Source: Setoptus koraiensis
Lineage: Eukaryota > Arthropoda
Direction: 5' to 3'
DNA length: 64,000 nt
NCBI GenBank assembly: GCA_048013815.1
Contig: CM106585.1
Location: forward strand, 5,084,001 to 5,148,000
The position numbers were made by a program, and so were the translations under genes. The notes beneath the pieces are model-generated. The model was not told where the DNA came from, made no database searches, and saw only the letters and a list, made by a program, of their open reading frames with translations. The number at the start of each line of letters is the position of its first letter. Positions within the stretch are counted from its first letter, which is position 1. This document shows, piece after piece, positions 24,001 through 38,580 of the stretch.

Positions 24001-25900
24001 CACACTGCTGCACAGTTTGTCGTTGGCCAGCGCCAACAACAAACTGTGCGGCGGCGCCCCGACCGCCAACGACCGCCAACGACAGCCACCGAGCGCGACG
24101 CCAAGCCGCGCAAAACCGCGCCAAACCGCGCAAAACCGCGCAAAACTAATTAAACAAATCGGCCCCACAAATGGCCAATATCCGACATTTGAGCCGATGC
24201 TCAAATGTCACGCGATCGAAAAATTGCACTGATTGCATTCGAATGGCACCGGGCACGTACGCTTGCGATGCGCCGGGCATCGGTACAAGCTGGGCATCGG
24301 AACAAGCTGAGCATCGGAACACATTGGGCACCCGAATACGTAGATTGGGCACCCGAATACGTAGCGAGCACGTAGCCTGCACACATGGAGTGAGCGGGCG
24401 AACCGGAAATTGTGTCATCGCTGTATCATCGTGGTGTGTCGTGTTTGGTTCAAGGCGACAACGGATAGCGGCAATAAGTTTTTGGCGCACTCGCCACCGA
24501 TTGTTTACCTCCCCTGACAAGCGGCTCGCTGCTACCATTTGCTCGCGAGTCGCCCGCTCGCTTTGTTTGCCGTTGCTGCCGGCTGCGAATATCGGCCCCA
24601 GCAAGCGGCCCCAGCGAGCGGCATGTGTCACGGCCGTGCGCGGCCAGTGCATGTCCGCCGCGCATTCAATTAGACAGTGGCTAGATTGTTGCGATTGGCC
24701 AATGGATGCGCCTTATCTCCGGCGTTTCCATCAGTGCTCGTGCCTGTCCAGCCAACTTGCATACGTCTTTGCCCTGGGCAATGCGCGCCCTCGCCGCCAC
24801 AAGAGAGCGCGCCAAGTGGCGCACACAAAACCGACCAAGGGGCCCTTCCACTCGGCTAGACGCTGTTGTCGGCCCGACGCTGTTGTCGGCCCGACAGCGT
24901 TGTCTCGCAACGAGAGCACTTCCACTAAAAGTAAATCCAAGTCTAATTGAACTTCCACCGGCTGCATATTGCTGCTCTGTCGCGGTGCTTGGCTCTCGGC
25001 GGCCCACACTAGCGAGCCATGAGCCAACAATATCGCAAGTGGACACATTCTTACATAATTCTTACATAATATTGTTACCAGTTAGCCAGTGCTATATTGG
25101 TACTGTACTGCAAAACAGCTGTACATATGCTCGTGTGCACCTGTACGTACCTGTGTACGTACACCTTTGAGCTGGGCGCGTGCAATATGCAAACCGGCGC
25201 CACCGGTATATTTGTGTTGTTGTGTTTGTTTACACGGACACAACACGACTCAAAATAGCAGTTTATTTGATGTTTGTTGTTGCAACAGCAAACCAATAAA
25301 CTCACCGTGCAAGCTATCGCCCACAAGCTGCTGCCAATGCCGCCGCAGTCGCTCAATCTGTCACTTGGCAACACGCCAGTCAAGTTGAACTGGCCTCAAC
25401 TGGCCCCAATCTCTCATCTATTCGACTCACGACTCACAATTTGAGAGTCACAAAAAATCACACTCGACAATACGGTCTCGGCCAGCTGATATATTTGTTT
25501 GCGCGCAGCCATTCTGCTGACAAACGCAATGTGTGACGAATGCAACGCTGATTGTCTTATTTATTCCGACCTGTCACTTTTGTGTCGGCAAATCAAAATT
25601 ATGTCACGCCGGCCCCATCAATCAGACATCGCGGGAAATATATTGCTAAGAACCGATACATGCATTGATGTGTCTGTATGATTTATTTGAGTGCATTCAA
25701 TATAAACTCACATTGTCAGCTATCGCGATATTGCAACGGCCATGTTGTGCAACAACAACGCAAAAACAATAATAGTGCCCCACTTAGTGCCCCACTTTTT
25801 TCGTCACGAACAAACTCGGCCCTATAAATCCTGGCGTATGTGGCAATAGTTTTGTGCATTATAAATCGAAAGATACAGCAACGTCAATTCAATTAGTCAC
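24001..25900. other. GC-rich, minisatellite-bearing island
   Basis: No gene found. Contains cgcgcaaaac repeated about four times (24107-24146), gggcatcggaacaagct-type units (24275-24335), cacccgaatacgtag twice (24328-24364) and a partly palindromic gctgttgtcggcccgac duplication (24863-24900). Confidence 0.45.
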
Positions 25901-26088
25901 TGTTACTGGTCACTGTCGGCTTGCTGTCGGTTTGCTGTCCGTCTAATGTCCGTTCACTATCGGTTTGCCCTTAATTTCCTCTAATGTATCAATCAATGTA
26001 ATATTATCGTGAACGGCAGCGCCGTTCCAATTGCGCCACACCATTCAACGGTGCTGCTGTATACCATGATAGTGCATATATCATGTGG

Positions 26089-26132
26089 ATATCATGCGGA
26101 TATCGTGTGGATATCGTGTGGATATATGAGCT
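26089..26132. repeat. 11-bp tandem repeat, 4 copies
   Basis: Four copies of tatc-A/G-tg-T/C-gga in a row. Confidence 0.8.
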
Positions 26133-26194
26133 AGTGGCAAGTTGATGTGTGTCATACTATGTAGTTGCACTCGGCTCACTTGGCATATTAGAAT

Positions 26195-26390
26195 CCCCAC
26201 AAAACGATCACTCATGTTAATGATGTCCGGTCATCATAACGAGCCAGCTGGACACATACCGACCACAAACAGTGGCCGAGCCCGTTGGTGCCGGTGGATT
26301 AAATGTGGCCAGACACACTTGTTTCTGTTTTGCGGTCGTGTTGGTCATTTTTATCTTCTATGTCTGTGTTTGTGGCCCTCACACTGGCCA
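26195..26390. repeat. Dispersed repeat R3, copy 2
   Basis: Matches 21985-22180 in direct orientation; the clearest block is atcactcatgttaatgatgtcc. The rest is diverged. Confidence 0.5.
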
Positions 26391-29300
26391 CTATTGTTAC
26401 ATGACCATCATTATTATTATCATATATGCCAACAACAATTGAACAAGCACAAGTGTTGTGCAAAATAGTAGACTCTCTCGAGCCTATCTAATCTTTTGTT
26501 TTCCACCAGCAGCAGCATAATGGAGCATAATTTGCATATGACGCAACCACCGACGACGCACCACGACGATTCGAGCGTTATATAAGCGTGCTTATCTAAT
26601 AGTGAGAGCACGTATCGCTCGCTAATAATGGTGGCGCAACATTGGGGTGGCAATACTCAAATTGTATTTGTAATGGTCACTTATGTAGATTATAAAATGC
26701 CGAATGTCCTCCGAACCCGTCATAGTTGATCTGTCATATTGTAACAATGATGCAATGTGTGACAAGTGATAGTATAACCGACACCATGCAAATATCTCGA
26801 TTAAACCAAGCGTAAGTGCCAAGTTGCAGCTGATTATATTCCCTCCCTCGCAGCCTCTACTATTAAATATCTGATGTATCCAAAGCACATAAAATATCGT
26901 CTAGACTAGCTGCTGGCTCTCCTTTTTTTTCTTGTTCGCTATTCCGACTATGCCGCTGTTGCCTAGATATAATCAAACAGGATTGTCTTCTGCACCTCTC
27001 TATCCAGGGTGACCAAACGACGCCAGACGAAACGATTGAGAATCATCGATCAATTGATTATTCAAGCCGAGTAGCAGATGTCTAATGAAATCTGTGCCAT
27101 CCATTTTTGTTGTTGCTGCTGCTGCTGTTGGGATATTAGCATATTATCATGCCCAAACGAATGATCATTCACTCGCTTTTTTTGTACACATATTACATAT
27201 CATTAGTTTTCCATCTCATTCTTTGGGTGAATAACTTGAGTGAACCTCCTATATCTTGCTTATTATTCTTTGCCTGGCTCGATGGTGCCTTCTCGATTGC
27301 GCCAGTTAGAATTTTCTCGATAATAAACGCCGACCGCACAGTGCATCGGCGGCCGAGCCTAGCGCGCACTTGAATTAATCAATTAGTTGATTGGGGCCCA
27401 TGAATGATCGATATTTCTATGTTCTCATATACAGTTCAATTATAAATAGATACAAATCTACTCTACGAGACTACATCCGACGATTATCTAATCATTGACA
27501 GAGAATTGAATTTCTTCATTCCAATATCATATGAATGCTATTGGAATCGGGAAATATCTGCACAATTGAACAGATAGCATCTACTAATGTGTCCCGGGGT
27601 CATTGTAGTTTGGCGTTGAGCGATCTTGGATTTAGAGATTAATATTCACTCAGACATAGGAGCGTTCAGTCTAACGGAATGGATAAAGGCAACCCCATTA
27701 ATCTGAAATATCTAAATTTAGACTCACAAACGGGGAAGCTTAAAGAGGCCCGAATCTAAAAAGATTGTCTTTGCATTGGATACATTCAAAAAAGCTGATA
27801 GCTGCATTGAGAAACCAGACAAGCTGTTTGGCATATGTACAAGTAAAATTGGATTTGTTCTCCTGCCGATGTACCTCGCGAGAGGTCGATAACACAGAGA
27901 AATGGAGTATCGAATTTCGACGATGATTGTCAAATAGCATCAATGGAAATCATAAATCTCGACATTCCTACAGCAAGAGTGTCTGATTACATGTTTTGAT
28001 CAAGAACTGATAGCACCACACAAAGTAAGATGTCTGCTTGCAAGGAGAACAAGACAAGACATAATCGAAATTTATCTGGGTTCTCTTATCTTGGCTATCT
28101 GCTGAAAAGAGGTCTGCGAAACAGATAATTCTTCAACTCGTAGTCTCAACATGATGCAAACAGCGTCCTAGAAGCTCAAGTGTTCCCTTAGAGATACATC
28201 GCCAAATAACGCTCTTTATCCAGTTAGAAAATCCCCAACAGGGGGATTCTTCTTTGAAGGATTCAGTATCTTTTATTTTGCTGTTTTTGTTGTTATATGA
28301 CAAGATACATTTGAGAGGCGCCCTCGACACAACTGTTCAAAGGAGAGAGAAAAAAGACTTGAATGGATCCACAACAGGACTACAAATGAGTTGTTTTCTA
28401 TAAATTGACGGTACACGGAATAATTTATTAGTTTGTTCGCGACAGAATTGCGCATCATCTTACATTGTACAAAAGTACACACCTGAGAAAACTTTCTTTC
28501 GAAAAAAGTCGTGCACAACTCGACCGGTCTTAACGAGATTAAGCGTGACGTAGCTTATTTATTCGCTTGCTCGTATAAGAATTGGTGTCGGAGAGATTTC
28601 TTGCATGCGATTCGGGCCCTCCAATCCGGAAATGGCCTAGAAAGATGAAAGGAAATGAACGTTAGTCAACAGTTACTCTGTCGATCCGCAAATATCTTAC
28701 CTCCCTCCTAGGTTGTTTATTCATTATGAGTGGCACCAGCTAATCCATAATAAGCATAAACTATCTCCCACGACTGCTAAGCTCTTTCTTTCCCTTCACA
28801 CAACTGTGCAATCGGTAGCAATGGGTGTTATCATGGTTCACTTGACTTACCAACTGGAATTGCACTGTAACGGAAAAAGATTATCGAGGATATAGCGAGG
28901 CAACTTAATTAATTACTGAGCAACGTTTTTTTTTTGGCTGAGTTTCATTTCGATTTGATTTCGATCTGCCTCTACCAGGGAACTATTTGAAATGAGCCGG
29001 AAAAATTAATCAAGAATTGTCTAAGTCTTATCGGTTCGCCCTGGTATTAACTCGCTGATCAATCTCGTTGATAAACATTACGTTCGCATCATCAGTGGAA
29101 TAGTTAGTGATTCCAGGTGCTACAATGATTGTTTGATTTTCCCGATTTTCCGCCGGACTTTTTCTTCATATCTATTTATCAGACTGACCAATTAAGAAAT
29201 TGTCTTCAATGAACGAACTGTCCATCATATTCCAGATAAAAGTGGAAGCCCTTTGCTCGGCAACACATTCATACAAGCGAACTGAGTGTTGGTTGATACG

Positions 29301-32300
29301 GTCGACCGCATTCATCTGGCAATTAGTTAGTTTGACTTTTGCTGCTCCTACAGTGAACCTCACTGATACAATGCAGCAATCTTCGCCCACTTTGAGACAA
29401 ACCAATATGGTTTACGTTTTTGCCCAAACACTCGATATGCTGCTGCTATTGATTACCCATTCCTCATTACCGGCATATCGCATGATCACCGTCTATGTCT
29501 CAGGTAAAAATGTTGTTACATAACTACAGGGCCAGTTGCGGAACTCATGTGTATTCTCGTGTGATCCATGAGAGACTCGAAGTATCTTGTATCTCGTTTC
29601 ATTAAGGGTACCAAATTGTACTCTTTCTCCTTTCTGGTTTGTTTCCCCAAGTCGCTCGCGCATGATACGAGTCACAACTTCAGATTTGATCGTTCTTTAT
29701 AGACCCTCATTACATCACTATGGCTCCCTCTCTTTCTCTGACTCACTGCTTCCTTTGTGTCAAATCTTCGATTGTGTTTTTATCCGCACCTCTCTTTCTC
29801 TCTCTCTCTCTCTCTCTCTGTGACAGTGAGTGTCATACTGTCCTGATATTGCTAACATTGCGGTTTTCCACTGCACTCGGGCTTAGGCCGAAGCGCTGTC
29901 GAGTGTGGAAGTATGTTTGAATGAGTTCATGAAATAAACTTCTACAATTCATAGCCGTCATTCATGGACTCATATTCTTATGATGTTTTCCCTTATTCCT
30001 TTGCTTTTCAGTTGTGAATTCTAACTCTACTGTTTTCCAAAGGGATTCTTTGCCGACTTTGTTTATCAAAATTGTAAACACGATCCAACTTGGCACTTGA
30101 TAACTAATGGCGCCACTTACACCTAAATCTAGCTAGGCTCTAGCCAAACAACGATGCCACTATAGTACATAACGAGGCTTGTTATATTACACTGGGTGGT
30201 GGCATTTCATCAGATACTTCTGTAGCTGTCGTTGTTATTATTATTATTGTAGTGATGTCCCCTTTAGTGGTGTTTTTGTTGTTGTTGATTTTTGCTACTA
30301 GTTCCACCAGTTTAATAAAAATACAGTGGGGGCACTAACGCAAAAACCAGACTCTACTTGCTGTATAGCTAGCTGTCAGCGAGAGCTAGCCTGGTTTCCC
30401 CACAATTTATTATTGCAATCATTATTGATATTGTTTTATCGAGAAACTGCATTATAAGGTGGCGCATTAAAGGACAATAAATTGACGAAACTCGACTATG
30501 TGAGGGAGGCGAGAGAAGAATAAGTTGAATTAAGTCTCTCGTATCAAAAGGGTGCCAGCTGTAAGTGCCAGCTCCGCATGTCCATGAACAGAATACATTG
30601 ATACTCAAAGTGTTTCCACTGTAGTGCTAAACCTCACTCGCCGGAATAAGAACACCGAAATTGCTCCAAGGCCATTGGGAGTGTGCCGACTTAAGACACA
30701 CACAGTACCCTCTCTTTTTCTTAAATTCGCAAGTTCAATAGCTGGGGGATTTCTATCGGGCTATCACATTGTACTGTGTGCACTTTTCTCATGCTGATGC
30801 AACTCTCTAAAGCTTGCACAAATATAAACTTCAGTCATAAACTATCAAGCTCGCCTTATCAACAGCAATACTCACGAGTAAAGCGCATACGCTTGCAAAA
30901 TATATTTATATAAATGGGGAGAGAAAGGGAGACCTAGCGAGAGATCTTCAAGATAGTGGTGCCAGTATTTTGTGACTTTAGCTGTCGATTTAGCTTGTTC
31001 TTTATAAATATATTAATGTCCAGTGTTAGCAGCTTACTACTTAGTAATGGAATTTCTATGATAATGGCCGCTGCTGTTGCGAAGCCTTCTTAAAAAACTA
31101 TTCTCCAGCAGCTTTTCATGTCTGCAGTTTAAGGGTTCCTTTTGTGCTATGGCAACAAAAGTTTATTGTTCGAAAGCAAGTGGAAATGTAGTTTTTATCT
31201 ATTCCCTCTTTCACTTGGAGCTCCTCTTTCTTGATTTTACTATATTAGCGCAATCCGCTGAGTTGTGGTGTTAAATGGTTGATAGATTGGTGCTTGTCTA
31301 GCAGCCAAATATTCTGAACGATGAGGAATTAGCATAATTTGTTATATCGACAACCACCATGAAATATGTCACCTCCGTCTCAATTATATACTTATCAATC
31401 GTCGATGATATTGAGCTCATTGAAAATATCCTTAGTGCAGATATTGTGATAGTCGAGCCTTTGGATGTTTGTGTGCACGTGTAAGGAGCGAAAAGGGAAC
31501 GGTGATGGCGCATTTCCGGACAACAGCTATCCAGTAATGTGATAGAGCTGCACCGTGCGATAGTCTACTCTCGGCTTGATTCACTGAAATCCAGAGCGGG
31601 TTATTGCCGGTTTATTTACACTTTTCCGTTTTGATAAACAATTTCTAGTTTTTTCCGGTCTTTCTAGAACAGCGAGAAAAAAAAATGAGCTGCAATATCA
31701 GAAGTTTTCACTGTTCCGAGCCCGCTCGTTTATGAATCTAGCTCATTTGGGGCAGTAAGTAGTTCAGAGGGCTGCTCGGTTATTTATGAATAGAAGAAAA
31801 CAGGAAAAACTGCAGTTGTTGTAGGAAAAATCGATTCAGCCGAGCCTGGGCTGTGTTAGGACACATACGTTAGAACTACATTCAGATAGCCGGTTCGTTT
31901 CTTCATACTGAACAATAAAAATTGAATCACGCTGCTAAGCTGTAGATAGTTGTATGTCTGTATATCTAGAGAAAAGTAGAAAATTCAGCAACTCAAGTCG
32001 CTCTGTTGCTTCCGGAGTTTCAGAGAATTATTGCATCATCCAAAATTGGGCCGGCTGGAATAATGGCGAGTTGAAAATTTTCTAGCTACATAAAACTCTG
32101 GCTACATGATTGATAAAAACAATTCTAGCAACCTCTTTCTCTTTTTCAGCTTATATGTGCGCACCAATGGATTCGCATTCTTGTGTTGAGCCTCTCACGA
32201 GCAGCATATAGCAACAAGACTGTTAACTTTAGTGACAGCAAAATAGATTGTTGTTGTTGATGTCTGAGTGAAATGTGTTCTGGCAAGCGAAAAACCAGAG

Positions 32301-33300
32301 CGTGCATTGAATGATTAGTGTTGGAAGGACGGATCAGCGGTGAGGAGCGATTGTAGCATGAATGGGTGCCATTTTGTCTAGACGTACGTTGAGGATGCAT
32401 GTGAATGTGTGTTTGTGTGTGTGTGTGAGTGTGTGTGCGTGTGTGTTTCATTTTCGTTGGCCAAGTCGAAATCTGTCTTGGGTCCGTGGCTCGACACCTA
32501 AATGAGTTTATGGTGTTATGTGTGTTTATTTTTTCTTCTTTTCTGTTGTTCGGGGCACATTTTTTCTCTTCTTATCACAACTTTTAGTGACTCAACCACA
32601 GCCACCGATGTAGGTCGTAGTGTTCGTTTGTGCGACGACGGGTGGACTTACGCTCTCTCGATGGCATGAGAAATTGGTGATGGGCCTCTCTCTGGTATCT
32701 AAACACATAAATGTACAAATAACTGTTCAGTGCACTTCCAGTGTTGCTGGCGGAATATGGTCCCCAAAACGCTTACGCACAGAGCGATGCATGTGCGTGC
32801 CTATCTTTCTCTCTGGCATCTCGTCTAATGGGCGCACATCTTGTCTTGACGCGCTTAGTCGGGCCTACAAAAAGATTTCAAACATACAGCCACTGTAGTG
32901 TTTGAACGAGTTGCACCTGTGTAGTTATCAAGTTGACTGTTGAAATTGGACAGGATTGTAGGTGAGGGGAGCAAAAAGGGCCCAGTTCTATCGATATCGA
33001 TGTGATTGAGTGAATGATTTAGATGTTGTTTTAACTGCTTTTATTGTGTCCCTTTGGAATGTTGGTTGGCGCTCTGGTTCGCTGGTAAAGCAAGCTGTCT
33101 GTTTATTGAGACAGCAAAGATATCGCCTTGAAGAGGGATGCCATTTGTTAGCGGGCGCGTCACAGATTGATTCATAGCCATGTGTGGACCATTAACAGTT
33201 AATAGTGCAATTGTTTTTGAGACTGACTGAGATCCACCAAAACAAAACAAAACGAAACAAAGCAAAAGCGGTGCATTTTGCATCGCCGGCACGTTTAATG
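26391..33300. other. Gene-poor AT-richer sequence
   Basis: Seven kilobases with only short open frames and no recognised domain. Notable are a (ct)n tract at 29791-29819, a possible membrane-protein-like frame at 29200-29515 ending at a GTAAAA donor (see rejected list), and (tg)n near 32404-32445. Could be intergenic or an intron of an unseen gene. Confidence 0.4.
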
Positions 33301-33863
33301 GTCCTCTTTAGCTAATGCGGTTGCAAGGCGGCGTCGTAGCCCGGCGAGTGTCTTGTTGTGCAGTCTGTCTGTCTGTCTGGCTGTCTGTCTGTCTGGCTGG
33401 ACGAGTGGCAAGTTATAAATGGCCGCCCCAATTGCCTATTCCAGGTCTATTTATAGCTCCGTCTGCAAGTGGTCCGCTCCGTTTATGCTGTGTGTGTGTG
33501 CGTGGCTCGAACCCGAATTCAGGTTTCACAATCGTCGGGCGAAATCGAGAATGCGAATTTGTCGTACACAAGATATTTGCATACGACAAATTGGGTATTT
33601 GTATTTTGTATTTGTGCATGCAAAATGATGATGATGATGATAATTAGACGCTTGCGTAACGATGATAAGTGGCGGCACAATTAACAATTGAATTGAATCA
33701 TTTACTCTCGCGTGTTTACAACCCAGCTCAAGGCCAGACACTAGATGAACTTGGATGGCGCTCGCGCAATGCACAGAGCCGGCCTCATTAGGCGCTTTGA
33801 TTGTAAATTGCCATTGTCTAAGCCGGCGCAAGTGTGGCGACTATAGCGACCATGGCACAACCG

Positions 33864-33938
33864 CAGCGAATCGTTGGACAGCGAATTGTCGTGCAGCGAA
33901 TTGTCGTGCAGCGAATTGTTGTGCGGCGAATTGTTGGA
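33864..33938. repeat. 15-bp tandem repeat, 5 copies
   Basis: Five copies of cagcgaattgtcgtg with a few changes, immediately left of a hairpin at 33963-34004. Confidence 0.85.
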
Positions 33939-33962
33939 CAGCAACTGGCTCAACTTGTGACC

Positions 33963-34004
33963 GGCAACTTGAGTCTAGACACTCGTGGCCGGACTCAAGT
34001 TGCC
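33963..34004. repeat. 13-bp perfect inverted repeat
   Basis: ggcaacttgagtc (33963-33975) and its reverse complement (33992-34004) with a 16-nt loop. Confidence 0.8.
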
Positions 34005-37000
34005 AGTCGACGACAATGTAGCGGCGAGCTGGGGGCAACAGGCGGCCCACAGAGCACGGCGGAGTCTCATCTCCTAATTGCGGCCCGTGCTCATGATGAC
34101 ACGCTTGTGTGAACCGTGCCTTCGCATAACGTACACATGAGCGCCACCATGCTCCATTTTGGCGGCCATATTTGTTTTGTTGGCTTATGATTGGTTGCAG
34201 CATGCACGGTTGGCGACAAGACGCACACACACACACAAACACAATTCGGTGCAGCAGTGCAGCGAATTGTGCACCGGACGCGCCGAATGCGCGCGTGTAT
34301 TCTATTTCTGACAACACGTTTGGCGTCCCTCGGCACCAGCTCGGCAGCCGACTCGGCACCAGGCCAGCAAGCGACCGGCAGGCACGGTTGCATATTTGTG
34401 CTGCAGCAACCAACCAACACACGATCTGAGGCACACGCACCACGGTGCTGCAGCAACGGGCACAGGTTCCACCGGCTGGGTGCCTTACAACGACGTTAGT
34501 GTACGGCGCATGGTGTATGCACGCCATGACAACTGTGGTACTGACAACGCTCGATAAATTGTCGCAAGACGAGTCGCACACAACAAAGCGATCACTGGCG
34601 CCGCCGCCGCTTGTTACATAGGCGCGCGCGTTGCGTTGGTTCGCTGTCGGCCGGCGCGCACGCTACACACCACGTTGCACACAACAAGCGGGCACCAATG
34701 CAACGAGCGGCCAGATCAGACTAGATCAGATCAAATTAAACACTCGCTCGCTCACAGTGGCGACCTTTTGGGACACGTTCGATTGGCTGCCAGCATGTCC
34801 AAACCATACGCGCGCAAATTCCCTGGCCTCAACCCCTGCCCACCCCCCACTGCACCCTTTCGCCCATTGGTATGCGCGCGGCGTGCAAGTGTCGCGATGC
34901 CGACGCCTATTGGTCGCACCAACAACAAGCAGCCAGGCGGTTGCGTGCTAACACAGGCACGCACACACGAGCCACTAGAGTGGCTGGTAACTAGAGCATA
35001 TTGAAATGGGTCGCTTCATTTCGGTTGTCGCAAGCCACGCTGACACTGGCGATGTGGCGGCCAAGGCCAACAGTCAGCCTGAGAGAGGTGCGCACCAGCG
35101 GTGGCACCAGCGGGAGGTCCGCGGGCATAGATAGGTGTCGTGTCATGTTTTGCCAACTTTTTTGCCGCCAATTGATCGAATCAATCACGATTAGGGCGCA
35201 GCGGTAGCGGCCGACAATGGCATTAATATTTAGCATAGAACGTTCGACGGTGCGCACAACAAGCTCCAATTAATCTCACTCCGGTTCCCGTGAAGCGGCC
35301 ATACTTGCGGCCAAACTGCCAAACTATACTGCATTATAGCCGCCATAGCATGGCGGCCATAGCATGGCTATGGGCGACACTCGCTCGTACTGGCTAGACA
35401 GCGGGCCTCTGGCCAATCGGCGCGCAGGCACACACACAGTTTCGTATGGGGGGGGGGGCACAATAATAGAATTATTAAAAGTACAATGCCGACCGCTGTG
35501 CAACTTGATTATGCCATTGCGCATCAATTCAATATTGCGTTCGATCGCACCGGCACACATTGGCGGCGGCCGCGGCGGCCATTTTGCGTGCCATCGAACC
35601 GGTGCTATCGGTGGCATTTGTTCGACACATTAATCGAATTTAAACCAACGATTCGCACAACGCAGTTCGTACGCAGCGGCTCCGGTGCGTTACGGCAGCG
35701 CGCTTTTCATTACGGCCCAATCACCGGCGATATTCATTTAGACGAGCGGCCAGAAATATTTCTCTCTCTATCTCGATGCCTCCCCCGCCAACTTGTCTGC
35801 TCTGGCCCGCGATCAGCCCCACGAGGCCCCAATTATTTTTTCTATCCGAAGGATCCGTTCGGCGCTGAAATTAACTGCCCCATCGCGCAATGATCAATCA
35901 CGCAGTCAGCGGGTGGGGCGCCCCCGCACCCGTCCAACGCCCGGCCAGCGCCACGCATCGGACCCGTCCAGGGAGACATGCGATCCAAATGACGCCGCCG
36001 ACACTTGCACACCAATCGTATCACACTAATAATATCACACAACAATATCGCACAATAATATCACCAGCACAACACTGTCACCGCTCGCTAAATTGTCTAG
36101 CCAATTGGGAGATATGCCAGATTTAATTGAAAGCAACACTGCCGACACTCAACGCCTTTAGCGCATTTGCATATTCATGGCCACATTTGGATGGCAAGAC
36201 CATGTTGGCGAGTTACAGTGGTAAATAGTGACGTGGCAGCCGCACAAAAATATTTCTACTCCAACAAATTTGAATGGATCAGCTCAACAGTGGTGGTGGC
36301 GCCCGTTCAAATGAATTCAATTTCATTTGATTGCGCCATTCCATTTTTCATCATCTACGGGCATTGCTCCTAGCCACGAGCTAACATCTACAAAGAAGGC
36401 TATAGTGAATTGATTTGTAACAATTGTGATGCCAACATGCACTATTTGTGTACTTGAACACAATCGAGTCGCCTCTCTGACCTTTCACTCTCAAATGTTT
36501 GCTCAATATTTCGATTGTGTTCATATGCAAACGAGATGGCACGAGTCGCACCAACTTGGCTAGCTATCTAGATTGTTACTGTGTCAATATATACGCAATA
36601 AGCAATAAGTAGAGAGTTGCCTTTGCGAATGGCAGCACCACTAGGTAAATTAGTTTGATGACTAACACAACACATTGGGCAACCACTCAGCAAACATCCT
36701 GTCGTACGTCCCAAAAAATCTCTCAAAATTACGTTTGTAGATACTCTCAGAGGTGCCCCTTTTGTGCACTGCATCTAAGCGAGTTTACTGGCGTAAACTC
36801 GAATAACTAAGTAGTATATAAATTGCAAACATTTCTTTGTCCAAGATTTTCGGGTTACCCCAACCTGTACACAAATAGAGTGATGTGTCTTGAGGGCCGG
36901 CGGAGGGGATAAAAATAGTGAGCATAATCACTAATAATCCCCTTGGAGTGGTGCTAACAATTGTGTCATTCTGTCGCTATTCCGATCAGCAACTAATCAT

Positions 37001-38549
37001 TGCTCGTCTCGTTTGCTTGCAAAGTTGCGACAACAGTGGTAGATTTCGTTCCGCCTATCGTCTTCTTCTAGCCTGTCGACAACTTATCAATACGATCAGT
37101 GCAACTATAGAACTCCGGTCTGTCTTGACCTATTGAATGAAAGCACCAAGACGCGGCTCTCGGCGGTTCGCTAAAATGTTTGCCTTTGCCAATGCTATAA
37201 TTTAATGTATCACAGCATCAATGCTCGAGACTGGATCAGAAATCAGGTGACAGGCAGATAATGCTGACAAGTGCAGGCACTTGAGAAGTTCAGCTCAATC
37301 TCGAGAGGCAACATATATAATATAACATATGAGCGACTTTAGTTCTGTTGGATCAATCAATTGCTTTTGTTTGCTTGATGCTTTCAAGCGTATCTATCCA
37401 ATAGATCTGTCATGATCTGATGATAATCGATCTTACGAGATTTGCCCACGAGATCAAATCTTTTCCACCGTTTTTCTCTCTCACCGTTTTCATCTAGCCT
37501 CATATGTCCACCACAACTTATGTATATCTGCCTATTTTGGTGCCACTTTATCACGATTAGCCGATCTTGTTATTCTTCGATCAGAGAGCAAAGCTTGGAG
37601 ATTACGCTTGAGTAGATTTCTCACTTAACTGCTGATTATTTAACTCGACATTCATGAAAAGACACGCGAACAGTCTAGTCTGAGATGAGCCATAAATAGA
37701 AATTCTATCACTTACAACACAATGCCAGATCATTGTCGAATCAAAGTGACACATCCGGACGCAATCATCAAGTTCGCCATAACATAAAATCGCCTAGTTC
37801 AAGTATTGACGCGATTGCCATGGCTTGATTGAGCGATAAGTGGTCCCACAAACCCCGGTGTTGACTTAATTCTAATTTGCTCTACGTTAATGAAGGCCGT
37901 ATCGAGCAATGGTTCAATGATGACGCTACGCATTCTTTGTAATTTCGATCCACATAGACGACACTATCGTGACTGTCCGCCACATTTGAGTTAACGTTAA
38001 AATATCTGTCTAGACCGGCGAGTTTTCCCGGAACGAACAAATCTAGAGTTTGCGAATGTGATTAGCTGCTTTCATACGAGGCTAAAATTACGTAAACAGT
38101 GGCGTGGATACTGCGCCCGTTAACTAGCCAACAAACAATCTGTGTTCTATCATTAGGCTATGGTCGCCAAATCGCGTGCTGCACATCATGATGTTTCATT
38201 GTATTCGCCACCGACAGAACTGACAATAAATGGTAGAAAAGTAGTCGGGTTCTTCTACACAACCGTATAGGGAAAAACTCGAAAATTGGTGGCAATCATA
38301 CTTACAGTTTTTATCCGAAATTTCTAGCTATCAAAGAGACGGACTTTTTCAACGTGTGGCGCCAGAATTGGAGTTGCTATAGCCGAGTAAATGACGTTTG
38401 GGCTTTTCGTTTGGTCGCATTCGTTCTGGCGAGGTAGGTCGTTGTCAACGGCGCAATTGTTAGAGCAATTGTTAGCTTCGTTGGAGAAAGAACAGGCCAG
38501 AAAAAGAGTCATATCACAGGCAGTTGGAGTGTTGGAATTTCTAATATTT

Positions 38550-38580
38550 AGCTCTAGCTCGTCTACTGGGAGCTAGAGCT
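38550..38580. repeat. 11-bp perfect inverted repeat
   Basis: agctctagctc (38550-38560) is inverted at 38570-38580 around a 9-nt loop. Confidence 0.75.

Larger units (their letters stand above)
33301..36400. other. GC-rich, CpG-rich gene-free island
   Basis: Long overlapping open frames on both strands arise from high GC and are mutually exclusive, so I do not call them genes. The island contains (gtct)n at 33362-33395, the 15-bp array at 33864-33938, hairpins at 33556-33592 and 33963-34004, and an eleven-G run at 35448-35458. Confidence 0.45.

Noticed and set aside
22530-24950. Many 100-260 codon open frames on both strands.
   Set aside because: Composition-driven frames inside repeat R1 and GC-rich minisatellites; mutually overlapping, with no family resemblance.
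29200-29523. A 107-codon frame with two hydrophobic stretches, ending at a GTAAAA donor, resembling an exon of a multi-pass receptor.
   Set aside because: It has no recognisable family motif, no acceptor in the right phase (a stop lies just upstream at 29185) and no convincing partner exons, and all frames nearby are similarly open.
30322-30410. tacagtgggggcac and a downstream tttccccac, possibly ends of a small Tc1-type element, with an agctagct inverted repeat between.
   Set aside because: The two ends match over only a few bases and no duplication or internal homology supports an element.
33841-34581. A 246-codon minus-strand open frame and several overlapping plus-strand frames.
   Set aside because: They lie in a GC-rich island where stop codons are rare, overlap one another on both strands, contain a frame-neutral 15-bp tandem array, and show no domain.
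37206-37230. tatcacagc at about 37208 and tatcacagg at about 38511, similar to the miR-2 seed.
   Set aside because: No upstream passenger arm to form a precursor hairpin at either site.
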